DNA of 64,000 nt, taken from NCBI GenBank assembly GCA_029964075.1, contig CM057142.1:31126392-31190391 (forward strand), in the 5' to 3' direction. The translations under genes were made by a program, and so were the position numbers. Positions 11,901-23,651 of this stretch are shown here, piece by piece (the stretch's first letter is position 1; each line of letters begins with the position of its first letter). The notes under the pieces are model-generated. The model was not told the DNA's origin and ran no database searches. It saw only the letters and a list, made by a program, of their open reading frames with translations. Source of the stretch: Patiria pectinifera (Eukaryota > Echinodermata > Asteroidea > Valvatida > Asterinidae).

Positions 11901-14900
11901 TAAGGAAACCCTGAACATATTCCAATTCGATTTGGGAACAGATGTGCCTTTCAAAAGAAAATTTGGCCGAAAATTTGGGGTAAAAACAAAACAGTCAAAA
12001 ATTGGCATTTTATTTACATGTGTTTCCCACACAAAAATGGATGATTTTTGCCTAAATCTGCCAAAATGTGGGTGTTTGAATGTTGATTCATGCTCCACTC
12101 GTCTCCAAAGGTATTTCTGCGTTGTTTGGAGAAAAGTCATTTTTTTTGCCAAATTTGGTTCAAAATGTAAGGCTAACCCCTTGTATTTTTTTCAATTTTG
12201 GCCAAAACAAGAAATTCCTTAAAACTTCCAAGAGAGATGCCTAAGGTAACCCTGAACATTTTCCAATTCGATTTGGGAACAGATGTGCCTTTCAAAAGAA
12301 AATTTGGGGTAAAAACAGTCAAAATTTGGCATTTTATTTACATGTGTTTCCTACACAAAAATGGATGAGTTTTGCCTCAATCTTGTCAAAACTTGGTTGT
12401 TTGAATGTTGATTCATGCTCCACTCGTCTCCAAAGGTATTTCTGCATTGTTTGGAGAAAAGTCATTTTTTTGGCCAAATTTGGTTCAAAATGTAAGGCCA
12501 ACCCCTTGTATTTTTTCAATTTTGGCCAAAAAATGAAATTCCTTAAAACTTCCAAGAGAGATGCCTAAGGTAACCCTGAACATTTTCCAATTCGATTTGG
12601 GAACAGATGTGCCTTTCAAAAGAAAATTCGGCCGAAAATTTGGGGTAAAAACAGTCAAAATTTGGCATTTTATTTACATGTGTTTCCTACACAAAAATGG
12701 ATGATTTTTGCCTCAATCTTGTCAAAATTTGGGTGTTTGAATGTTGATTCATGCTCCACTCGTCTCCAAAGGTATTTCTGCGTTGTTTGAAGAAAAGTCA
12801 TTTTTTGGGCCAAATTTCGTTCAAAATGTAAGGCTAACCCCTTGTATTTTTTCAATTTTGGCCAAAAAATGAAATTCCTTAAAACTTCCAAGATAGATGT
12901 CTAAGGTAACCCTGAACATTTTCCAATTCGTTTTGGGAACAGATGTGCCTTTCAAAAGAAAAATTGGCCGACATTTGGGGTAAAAACAGTCAAAATTTGG
13001 CATTTTATTTACATGTGTTTCCTACCAAAACATGAATGATATTTGCCTAAATCTACCAAAATTTGGGTGTTTAAATATTTATTCATGCTCCACTCGTCTC
13101 CAAAGGTATTTCTGCGTTGTTGAACATTTTCCAATTCGATTTGGGAACAGATGTGCCTTTCAAAAGAAAATTCGGCCGAAAATTTGGGGTAAAAACAGTC
13201 AAAATTTGGCATTTTATTTACATGTGTTTCCTACCAAAACATGAATGATATTTTCCTAAATCTACCAAAATTTGGGTGTTTAAATATTTATTCATGCTCC
13301 ACTCGTCTCCAAAGGTATTTCTGCGTTGTTTGGAGGAATGTCAATTTTTGGCTAAATTTGATAAAAATGTAAGGCTAACCCCTTGTATTTTTTTCAATTT
13401 TGGCCAAAAAATTAAATTCCTTAAAACTTCCAAGAGAGATGCCTAAGGAAACCCTGAACATATTCCAATTCGATTTGGGAACAGATGTGCCTTTCAAAAG
13501 AAAAATTGGCCGAAATTTGGGGTAAAAACAGTCAAAATTTGGCATTTTATTTACATGTGTTTCCTACCAAAACATGAATGATATTTGCCTAAATCTACCA
13601 AAATTTGGGTGTTTAAATATTTATTAATGCTCCACTCGTCTCCAAAGGTATTTCTGCGTTGTTTGGAGAAATGTCAATTTTTGGCTAAATTTGATAAAAT
13701 GTAAGGCCTAACCCCTTGTATTTTTCAATTTTGGCCAAAAATGAAATTCCTTAAAACTTCCAAGAGAGATGCCTAAGGAAACCCTGAACATATTCCAATT
13801 CGATTTGGGAACAGATGTGCCTTTCAAAAGAAAATTTGGCCGAAAATTTGGGGTAAAAACAGTCAAAATTTGGCATTTTATTTACATGTGTTTCCTACCA
13901 AAAGATGAATGATTTTTGCCTAAATCTGCCAAAATGTGGGTGTTTGAATGTTGATTCATGCTCAACTCATCTCCATAGGTATTTCTGCGTTGTTTGGAGA
14001 AAAGTCAATTTTTGGCCAAATTTGGTTAAAAATGTAAGGCTAACCCCTTGTATTTTTTTCAATTTTGGCCAAAAAATTAAATTCCTTAAAACTTCCAAGA
14101 AAGATGCCTAAGGTAACCCTGAACATTTTTCCAATTCGATTTGGGAACAGATGTGCCTTTGAAAACACAATTTGGCCGAAAATTTGGGGTAAAAACAGTC
14201 AAAATTTGGCTTTTTATTTTCATGTATTTCCTACCCAAAAGTGAATAATATTTGCCTAAATCTACTAAAATTTGGGTGTTTAAATATTTATTCATGCTCC
14301 ACTCGTCTCCAAGGTATTTCTGCGTTGTTTGGAGAAATGTCAATTTTTGGCTCAATTTGATTAATGTAAGGCTAACCCCTTGTATTTTTTTCAATTGTGG
14401 CCAAAAAATGAAATTCCTTAAAACTTCCAAATGAGATGCCTAAGGAAACCCTGAACATATTCCAATTCGATTTGGGAACAGATGTGCCTTTCAAAAGAAA
14501 ATTTGGCCGAAAATTTGGGGTAAAAACAAAACAGTCAAAAATTGGCATTTTATTTACATGTGTTTCCCACACAAAAATGGATGATTTTTGCCTAAATCTG
14601 CGAAAATGTGGGTGTTTGAATGTTGATTCATGCTCCACTCGTCTCCAAAGGTATTTCTGCGTTGTTTGGAGAAAAGTCATTTTTTTGCCAAATTTGGTTA
14701 AAAATGTAAGGCTAACCCCTTGTATTTTTTTCAATTTTGGCCAAAACAAGAAATTCCTTAAAACTTCCAAGAGAGATGCCTAAGGTAACCCTGAACATTT
14801 TCCAATTCGATTTGGGAACAGATGTGCCTTTCAAAAGAAAATTTGGGGTAAAAACAGTTAAAATTTGGCATTTTATTTACATTTGTTTCCTACACAAAAA

Positions 14901-15950
14901 ATGGATGATTTTTGCCTCAATCTTGTCAAAATTTAGTTGTTTGAATGTTGATTCATGCTCCACTCGTCTCCAAAGGTATTTCTGCGTTGTTTGGAGAAAA
15001 GTCATTTTTTTGGCCAAATTTGGTTCAAAATGTAACCCCTTGTATTTTTTTCAATTTTGGCCAAAAAATGAAATTCCTTAAAACTTCCATGAGAGATGCC
15101 TAAGGTAACCCAGAACATTTTCCATTCGTTTTGGGAACAGATGTGCCTTTCAAAAGAAAAATTGGCCGAAATTTGGGGTAAAAACAGTCAAAATTTGGCA
15201 TTTTATTTACATGTGTTTCCTACCAAAACATGAATGATATTTGCCTAAATCTACCAAAATTTGGGTGTTTAAATATTTATTCATGCTCCACTCGTCTCCA
15301 AAGGTATTTCTGCGTTGTTTGGAGAAATGTCAATTTTTTGCTAAATTTGATAAAAATGGAAGGCTAACCCCTTGTATTTTTTCAATTTTGGCCAAAAAAT
15401 GAAATTCCTTAAAACTTCCAAGAGAGATGCCTAAGGAAACCCTGAACATATTCCAATGCGATTTGGGAACAGATGTGCCTTTCAAAAGAAAATTTGGCCG
15501 AAAATTTGGGGTAAAACAGTCAAAATTTGGCATTTTATTTACATGCGTTTCCTACACAAAAATGAATGATTTTTGCCTAAATCTGCCAAAATTTGGCTGT
15601 TTGAATATTGATACATGCTCGACTCATCTCCAAAGGTATTTCTGCGTTGTTTGGAGAAAAGTCAATTTTTGGCAAAATTTGGTTAAAAATGTAAGGCTAA
15701 CCCCTTGTATTTTTTTCAATTTTGGCCAAAAAATTAAATTCCTTAAAACTTCCAAGAAAGATGCCTAAGGTAACCCTGAACATTTTTCCAATTCGATTTG
15801 GGAACAGATGTGCCTTTCAAAAGAAAATTTGGCCGAAAATTTGGGGTAAAAACAGTCAAAATTTGGCTTTTTATTTTCATGTATTTCCTACCCAAAAGTG
15901 AATAATATTTGCCTAAATCTACCAAAATTTGGGTGTTTAAATATTTATTC
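8930..15950. repeat. 4.2-kb block duplication within the satellite
   Basis: About 8930-11754 and 13130-15952 share the same series of variant monomers at a constant offset of 4198 bp (for example 9707/13905, 9888/14086, 11132/15330, 11229/15427). Shared private variants, such as the GAAAACACAATTTGG form and the GTAAAACAGTC form, show that a multi-monomer block was copied as a unit. Confidence 0.8.
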
Positions 15951-18900
15951 ATGCTCCACTCGTCTCCAAAGGTATTTCTGCGTTGTTTGGAGAAATGTCA
16001 ATTTTTGGCTAAATTTGATAAAAATGGAAGGCTAACCCCTTGTATTTTTTCAATTTTGGCCAAAAAATGAAATTCCTTAAAACTTCCAAGAGAGATGCCT
16101 AAGGAAACCCTGAACATATTCCAATGCGATTTGGGAACAGATGTGCCCTTCAAAAGAAAATTTGGCCGAAAATTTGGGGTAAAACAGTCAAAATTTGGCA
16201 TTTTATTTACATGCGTTTCCTACACAAAAATGAATGATTTTTGCCTAAATCTGCCAAAATTTGGCTGTTTGAATATTGATACATGCTCGACTCATCTCCA
16301 AAGGTATTTCTGCGTTGTTTGGAGAAAAGTCAATTTTTGGCAAAATTTGGTTAAAAATGTAAGGCTAACCCCTTGTATTTTTTTCAATTTTGGCCAAAAA
16401 ATTAAATTCCTTAAAACTTCCAAGAAAGATGCCTAAGGTAACCCTGAACATTTTTCCAATTCGATTTGGGAACAGATGTGCCTTTCAAAAGAAAATTTGG
16501 CCGAAAATTTGGGGTAAAAACAGTCAAAATTTGGCTTTTTATTTTCATGTATTTCCTACCCAAAAGTGAATAATATTTGCCTGAATCTACTAAAATTTGG
16601 GTGTTTAAATATTTATTCATGCTCCACTCGTCTCCAAGGTATTTCTGCGTTGTTTGGAGAAATGTCAATTTTTCGCTAAATTTGATAAATGTAAGGCTAA
16701 CCCCTTGTATTTTTTTCAATTTTGGCCAAAAAATGAAATTCCTGAAAACTTCCAAATGAGATGCCTAAGGAAACCCTGAACATATTCCAATTCGATTTGG
16801 GAACAGATGTGCCTTTCAAAAGAAAATTTGGCCGAAAATTTGGGGTAAAAACAAAACAGTCAAAAATTGGCATTTTATTTACATGTGTTTCCCACACAAA
16901 AATGGATGATTTTTGCCTAAATCTGCCAAAATGTGGGTGTTTGAATGTTGATTCATGCTCCACTCGTCTCCAAAGGTATTTCTGCGTTGTTTGGAGAAAA
17001 GTCATTTTTTTGCCAAATTTGGTTAAAAATGTAAGGCTAACCCCTTGTATTTTTTTCAATTTTGGCCAAAACAAGAAATTCCTTAAAACTTCCAAGAGAG
17101 ATGCCTAAGGTAACCCTGAACATTTTCCAATTCGATTTGGGAACAGATGTGCCTTTCAAAAGAAAATTTGGGGTAAAAACAGTCAAAATTTGGCATTTTA
17201 TTTACATGTGTTTCCTACACAAAAATGGATGATTTTTGCCTCAATCTTGTCAAAATTTAGTTGTTTGAATGTTGATTCATGCTCCACTCGTCTCCAAAGG
17301 TATTTCTGCGTTGTTTGGAGAAAAGTCATTTTTTTGGCCAAATTTGGTTCAAAATGTAACCCCTTGTATTTTTTTCAATTTTGGCCAAAAAATGAAATTC
17401 CTTAAAACTTCCATGAGAGATGCCTAAGGTAACCCAGAACATTTTCCATTCGTTTTGGGAACAGATGTGCCTTTCAAAAGAAAAATTGGCCGAAATTTGG
17501 GGTAAAAACAGTCAAAATTTGGCATTTTATTTACATGTGTTTCCTACCAAAACATGAATGATATTTGCCTAAATCTACCAAAATTTGGGTGTTTAAATAT
17601 TTATTCATGCTCCACTCGTCTCCAAAGGTATTTCTGCGTTGTTTGGAGAAATGTCAATTTTTTGCTAAATTTGATAAAAATGGAAGGCTAACCCCTTGTA
17701 TTTTTTCAATTTTGGCCAAAAAATGAAATTCCTTAAAACTTCCAAGAGAGATGCCTAAGGAAACCCTGAACATATTCCAATGCGATTTGGGAACAGATGT
17801 GCCTTTCAAAAGAAAATTTGGCCGAAAATTTGGGGTAAAACAGTCAAAATTTGGCATTTTATTTACATGCGTTTCCTACACAAAAATGAATGATTTTTGC
17901 CTAAATCTGCCAAAATTTGGCTGTTTGAATATTGATACATGCTCGACTCATCTCCAAAGGTATTTCTGCGTTGTTTGGAGAAAAATCATTTGTGGTCCAA
18001 ATTTTATTAAAAATGTAAGGCTAACCCCTTGTATTTTTTTCAATTTTGGCCAAAAAATTAAATTCCTTAAAACTTCCAAGAAAGATGCCTAAGGTAACCC
18101 TGAACATTTTTCCAATTCGATTTGGGAACAGATGTGCCTTTCAAAAGAAAATTTGGCCGAAAATTTGGGGTAAAAACAGTCAAAATTTGGCTTTTTATTT
18201 TCATGTATTTCCTACCCAAAAGTGAATAATATTTGCCTAAATCTACCAAAATTTGGGTGTTTAAATATTTATTCATGCTCCACTCGTCTCCAAAGGTATT
18301 TCTGCGTTGTTTGGAGAAATGTCAATTTTTGGCTAAATTTGATAAAAATGAAAGGCTAACCCTGTGTATTTTTTCAATTTTGGCCAAAAAATGAAATTCC
18401 TTAAAACTTCCAAGAGAGATGCCTAAGGAAACCCTGAACATATTCCAATGCGATTTGGGAACAGATGTGCCTTTCAAAAGAAAATTTGGCCGAAAATTTG
18501 GGGTAAAACAGTCAAAATTTGGCATTTTATTTACATGCGTTTCCTACACAAAAATGAATGATTTTTGCCTAAATCTGCCAAAATTTGGCTGTTTGAATAT
18601 TGATACATGCTCGACTCATCTCCAAAGGTATTTCTGCGTTGTTTGGAGAAAAGTCAATTTTTGGCAAAATTTGGTTAAAAATGTAAGGCTAACCCCTTGT
18701 ATTTTTTTCAATTTTGGCCAAAAAATTAAATTCCTTAAAACTTCCAAGAAAGATGCCTAAGGTAACCCTGAACATTTTTCCAATTCGATTTGGGAACAGA
18801 TGTGCCTTTCAAAAGAAAATTTGGCCGAAAATTTGGGGTAAAAACAGTCAAAATTTGGCTTTTTATTTTCATGTATTTCCTACCCAAAAGTGAATAATAT

Positions 18901-19790
18901 TTGCCTAAATCTACTAAAATTTGGGTGTTTAAATATTTATTCATGCTCCACTCGTCTCCAAGGTATTTCTGCGTTGTTTGGAGAAATGTCAATTTTTGGC
19001 TAAATTTGATAAATGTAAGGCTAACCCCTTGTATTTTTTTCAATTTTGGCCAAAAAATGAAATTCCTGAAAACTTCCAAATGAGATGCCTAAGGAAACCC
19101 TGAACATATTCCAATTCGATTTGGGAACAGATGTGCCTTTCAAAAGAAAATTTGGCCGAAAATTTGGGGTAAAAACAAAACAGTCAAAAATTGGCATTTT
19201 ATTTACATGTGTTTCCCACACAAAAATGGATGATTTTTGCCTAAATCTGCGAAAATGTGGGTGTTTGAATGTTGATTCATGCTCCACTCGTCTCCAAAGG
19301 TATTTCTGCGTTGTTTGGAGAAAAGTCATTTTTTGGCCAAATTTGGTTAAAAATGTAAGGCTAACCCCTTGTATTTTTTTCAATTTTGGCCAAAAACTGA
19401 AATTCCTTAAAACTTCCAAGAGAGATGCCTAAGGTAACCCTGAACATTTTCCAATTCGATTTGGGAACAGATGTGCCTTTGAAAACACAATTTGGCCGAA
19501 AATTTGGGGTAAAAACAGTCAAAATTTGGCTTTTTATATACCAAAAAATGAATGATATTTGCCTAAATCTACCAAAATTTGGGTGTTTTAATATTTATTC
19601 ATGCTCCACTCGTCTTCAGAGGTATTTCTGCGTTGTTTGGAGAAAAGTCCATTTTTGGCCAAACCCCTTGAATTTTTTTGTATTTTTTTTCAATTTTGGC
19701 CAACAAAATGAAATTCCTTGAAACTTCCAGGAAAGATGCCTAAGGTCACCTTGAACACATTCCAATTCGATTTGGGAACAAATGTGCCTT
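14436..19790. repeat. 2.32-kb higher-order repeat, two full copies and a partial third
   Basis: Equivalent variant monomers recur at 14436, 16761 and 19085 (offset 2324-2325 bp, seven monomers). Intermediate landmarks agree: 15330/17654, 15998/18322, 16577/18901. The third copy runs into the diverged right edge. This is the youngest-looking amplification in the array because copies differ at few positions. Confidence 0.8.
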
Positions 19791-20160
19791 GTTAACACGT
19801 GCCCCTTGGGGAAAACAAAGGGCGCGCCATTTGTTCAATCGGCCGTTACGGGTGCTTATTTCGCGTATGTATCGCCCTGTGCATAATCTTCGGCTTTGAA
19901 CAGCGCCCCATCGACAGACGGTCCCCCCGGCCGTACGGAGGTCAAGTGTCCGAAGGAAAAAACCCAAAACGTGTCTACATTTCAGCACGGATGTGCAACA
20001 CCCCCCCCCCTCCCCCCAAAAAATATGACCTAGCCCAAATAAACATGATCACGGAAATTTGTTAGAACTCTAGTATTTCCATCGATCGGGCAATGGAGTG
20101 ATTGATGGAAAATACCTAGTCTGGTTGCTAGACCAAACGATTCTGACTATTTCTGTGGAA
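19791..20160. other. Right flank of satellite, no gene recognised
   Basis: Starts with CACGTGCCCCTTGGGGAAAAC and includes a C-rich homopolymer tract near 20001-20017. The 88-codon open frame across it shows no recognisable motif and includes the C-run, so I do not call it. Confidence 0.4.
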
Positions 20161-20162
20161 TA

Positions 20163-21190
20163 TAGGCCTAAAACATGCTGGCAAACGCTGACCAACGCTA
20201 TGCCAGCGTTAGCAACACGCTATGAGCACGTTACTCACATGCTGAGACACGCTGTCACAGGCTGAGGCAAAAATATATTTTTCAACATACCAGGGGGGGG
20301 GGCGGAAGGGGTAACGCCCTCTACGTTGAAATTGATCTCATTTCCCCCTCGCGACGTTGGCAGTTCGAAGCTCCGTCGTTAACGCACGTAGCACCAACCA
20401 ATACTTGTGTACGTGTGCAGCGCAGACGATTCCGTATTGTTACACGGAACCGAGTGCTCGCGAGGGGTCACGTACGTATACATCAACATCTTGTGCGCGT
20501 GCCGGTGCAGCGCTGAGTAAATCGCAGAAACCATTTTCTCAAACAAACCCTGGAAAAAACTATCAAATATCTAGAGGATGTACGGAGCGATTTTTGTGAA
20601 ACTTCCAGGAACAAAAGATCGATCCTTAAAAATTACGATCAGAGAAAAAAAATCAGAGGATGAACGATACAATTTTTCAAATTATGTCGATATTTGTACC
20701 CGCTTCAGGGGAGACATTTTGTAATGAATTTCCCACCTAGACACATTCAAAGCAGTTAAGCACGTTGATCCTGGCATAAATCAATGACAAATGTTCACTA
20801 ATGTTTTTACGCATTTTTATATAAATTTAGCAATCGTATCAATTGGAATTACTCGTTGAACCTATGCTGTCATGTTTTCAATGCTGATAGAGAGAGCATT
20901 TCAACGTTAAAAATGGTTTCCTTTTTTTTTTAAACAACGCTCACCTCTTTTAAAAATGGAATGTATCCAAAGAGAATAGTCAGCGAATTTTTGGTCTGAA
21001 ACCCAGACCCCTTCCGCCCCCCCCCCCCCCTGCAACATACCTAAAATTTTCAGCGTTTGCTAGCGCGTGAATGCACACGCTGGCAAATGCTGGAGAGTCG
21101 TTACTCACGCGTCGAACGTGCTAGACGGTCGTTACCAACCCGCTACTCACACGCTGGCGAACGCTTGTGATACGCTGGTTGGAGGGCTTG
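20163..21190. mobile_element. Foldback element with arms of ACGCTGGCAAACGCT repeats
   Basis: The left side (20163-20312) carries repeated ACGCTGGCAAACGCTG-like words followed by CAACATACC, a G-run and CGGAAGGGGT. The right side (about 21003-21190) carries the reverse complement: ACCCCTTCCG, a C-run, TGCAACATACC, then CAGCGTTTGCTAGCG and ACGCTGGCAAATGCTGG. The two sides form an imperfect inverted repeat of about 150-180 bp around a 0.7-kb centre without a coding region. This is the layout of a non-autonomous foldback or MITE-like element. Confidence 0.6.
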
Positions 21191-21263
21191 CGTACCCCGA
21201 GCGTGCACCCAACTTTTAATTTAATCTTTTTTTTTTTTTTTTTTTTTTTATTGTACTTTTAAT

Positions 21264-21286
21264 TTTATTAAACTTTCAATTTTATT
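21264..21286 (-). promoter_or_regulatory. Polyadenylation signals AATAAA (two)
   Basis: TTTATT on the plus strand at 21264-21269 and 21281-21286 reads AATAAA on the minus strand. They lie 24-46 bp beyond the stop codon of the exon at 21310-21554, as expected for its 3' end. Confidence 0.45.
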
Positions 21287-21309
21287 ATTATGGAACAACA
21301 CAACGTACT

Positions 21310-21554
21310 CTAGAGGGTGTCTAGGTTGGCAATGCTAATGAGGCAATGAGGATCTTGCTGATGGACAGCCTGGCCTTGCAGAACTTCTCCTTGGGCATGC
21401 TCAAGAGACTGTCCCGCAAAAAGTTTGCAAACGGCTGGTCCTATGTCACAGGCTGCTGTAGTGGTCAGGCTTTTGATGATGTCGCCTGACTCATGAACCT
21501 TCTTCTGCAGGGTCTCCAACAGCTCGTCCTCGGCATGACGCTTGCCCTTACGCA
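21310..21554 (-). CDS. Probable terminal exon of an unrecognised gene
   Basis: On the minus strand, GATCTTTTCCACAG is followed by an open exon beginning with codons for RKGKRHAEDELLETLQKKV and ending IANLDTL then TAG. The exon is 81 codons, charged and helical at its start, and followed closely by AATAAA. Acceptor, open frame, stop and poly(A) signal together support a real last exon. I do not recognise the family. The basic start and helical stretch resemble C-terminal tails of MADF/Myb-type or transposon-derived DNA-binding proteins, but that is a guess. Upstream exons should lie between 21.6 and 22.2 kb or beyond. Open frames there (such as 21624-21980) are unconvincing. Confidence 0.4.
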
Positions 21555-22339
21555 CTGTGGAAAAGATCAGGGGGTGATGAACAATCTACTGAGTGGTTCT
21601 GTGTGAGAAATGGTCTGTGGAATTTAACGAACACTACCAGGTTCCCAACGGATATGTCCTGGTTCCACTGACAGACCATGGAGCTTGCTTGGTGAGCAGC
21701 CAATAAAAATGCAGGTTTTATTGTAAGCTGACGGAGCGAAACCCTGATGTAGGACACCAGTGGCTGAACTGTAGCCATTGAGATCTGAAGGCGGGAAATA
21801 TTCGGTTTCCCCAATCGAAGTTACAGATTCAGAACAGGGATCGTCAGCTCTCTGTTCACACCATTTGGGGAAGTGGAGAAGTCTATTAAGTTCTCCCTGT
21901 GGATCCCTGTCTGCTCTTGGCTGCCATGGTTGAATCTGAAGTATCCTTACAAGATTGAGAAAGAAGCTACTCTGACCCATGACGCAGGTGGCGGTCCAAG
22001 GAAATTCTGCTGCCCAGTGTTTTGGTCTTTGAATAAAAAAAAAACCTGCTCGTGAAGTTGGGAATGTTTACGTCTGAGTAACTCCTTGGCTTCTGAAGAC
22101 AAGGTGGGGGTCGAAACATTTTTTTCAGAGTCTATTTTATTTGTATTAAACAAGCCTGATAATAAATGACTAACCTACGGGAGTGTCCGTTTAGCTTAAA
22201 ATCTTGGGCGCTTTTTTCATCAAGGTTTGTGCAATTGCACGCTGATATGCAAATGTTGGTAAATAAAACAAAGGTGAGTCGTTTTTTGTAATGGAATGTG
22301 TTTTATTTTATCCAAGAGGGCTCTATAGAGGTATCACCT
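21555..22339. other. No gene recognised; possible Penelope-type 3' motif at 22093
   Basis: Sequence between the exon above and the LINE. At 22093-22117 the words CTGAAGA and CGAAAC occur about 12 bp apart, the spacing typical of hammerhead-like motifs at Penelope-like element ends, followed by TTTTATTTGTATTAAAC. The evidence is thin. Confidence 0.25.
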
Positions 22340-22344
22340 TTAAT

Positions 22345-22935
22345 GATTGGCAGCTGTACCCTTCCTGGTAGGGTGGACTGGCGTCACTGGTCCTCATCCA
22401 TCCTCTAAACCTCTCAAGTGATGGTTCCAAGCGCCACACGCCCGGTAAACCGCTTCAGCTGGCGGGCTAAATCAAGTGAGGGGTTGGTGTTAACACGGCA
22501 CCACCGGGCGAAAGACTTCCTCGATGAAATCACCAGCCAGGGCAGAAGAGGTCCATAGAAAACTTAACATCTACGTGTTCGTGACCAGGGCGACCACCTA
22601 GTTGGAAGAAGTCGGCTGTGATCAAGCCTGGAGAGGGATGGGCACCGCCAGGATAACTCTGCCCAAGACCCACTGCATGAATATGAGCAACATGTTAACG
22701 ACTACACCGAATCTGTCGTCCCCGGGGTAACAAGGCCTGGATCTTCCGTCGCACATTAGAGGTGACAAAAATGCTACTTGTGCAACCTCACCACAGAAGA
22801 TCTGTGGGAGGGAGAACATTACAATTGCCACATGGAATGTGACAGCATTTTCTCATGCGGGGACTCTGTGAAGTCCGACGATGGAAGAATATTTGAGAAC
22901 ACCTTACAGAAGAAGGTCATATACTGTACTTGTAG
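22345..22935 (+). mobile_element. RTE-type LINE, 5' part (interrupted by BEL element)
   Basis: The stretch ends with frames for an apurinic-endonuclease start (ITIATWNV at about 22818-22841) and continues, after removal of the inserted BEL element, at 33267. The phrase at the insertion (AGGTCATATACTGTACT, then ACAGTGGAGAACTTGACAAA) reads through as endonuclease coding sequence of the RTE clade (BovB-like). Upstream is presumably its 5' untranslated region, so the start coordinate is approximate. The copy carries frameshifts and stops and is dead. Confidence 0.65.
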
Positions 22936-23630
22936 CGGCCAAACTCAGATAGATTTCTTATTTTTGTTTTGCCAAGTGAGGGCGCTGTTGCGGGAATACG
23001 GGAGCTAAGCAAAAAGCAACATGGCTTCAGCTCAATGACTACAGAGTTTGCAACTTGTGGAATTCTTCGCCCAAAGCATTAACTGGCCAAGGTTTATTAA
23101 ACGGTTGGTTACTCTTAAATAATTTATATCAATGATTCAGTAATTAATGTGATATTTAGTGATATTTTGTAAGCCTATAAGATGTACAAATGTACATGTA
23201 TTTTCAATGCATGTTATTTTGGATCTTATTATTAAGCACATGTACAAGTATCGTACAGGGTGTACATAAACCCTTGTTGCATTTAGGTCATGGTCGATAA
23301 ACTCATCTGTCCTTGTACATTGTAGGGGCCTACACACATGTGTACGTGTATTTAGCCTTTAGTTTGGACATTTGTGTGCAAGTATTTAGAGTACATGTAC
23401 ATGTAAAAGATATGTAATTCAGTCAGCTGATTCTGTTAATTAGGTTACACAAACTCGGGATTATTTCTTGTAACACATACATTTTATTTTCCATTTTATT
23501 TATTGTAGTCAATCTGTGCCTATACCTGAGCCCGCAAGTGTACGACTACCAAAACTGTCAGAAGTCGGACAATAAAATCATCTGGATCTGCATGTGCACA
23601 GCATATTTCGTTAAATCTTTGGCAGATTCA
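22931..23630 (+). repeat. BEL 5' LTR
   Basis: Begins TGTAGCGGCCAAACTC and ends TTTGGCAGATTCA, with TG and CA termini. AATAAA at 23571-23576 is the likely polyadenylation signal for the R/U5 part. It is preceded by GTACT. It matches 32580-33271 almost base for base. Confidence 0.93.
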
Positions 23631-23651
23631 TCATTGACGTTTACTACCAGG

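Larger units (their letters stand above)
5214..19790. repeat. Satellite array, about 335-bp monomer, higher-order organised
   Basis: Roughly 45 head-to-tail monomers. Landmarks recur in order: GTCAAAATTTGGCATTTTAT, then TTCATGCTCCACTCGTCTCC, GGCTAACCCCTTGTATTTTT, and GATTTGGGAACAGATGTGCC. Spacing is 332-335 bp for full units, with variants of 322-324 bp and a truncated form of 209 bp. Open frames on both strands repeat with the array and contain the same peptides, so they are by-products of the repeat. Each monomer carries several TTTGGC/GCCAAA inverted motifs and A/T tracts. The left edge joins the dispersed repeat at 5213. The right edge fades into diverged sequence near 19.7-19.79 kb. Confidence 0.95.

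Noticed and set aside
5242..19721. Many open frames of 60-132 codons in the satellite
   Set aside because: They recur with the monomer on both strands and in several frames, with frame breaks between copies, so they mirror the repeat and not a protein.
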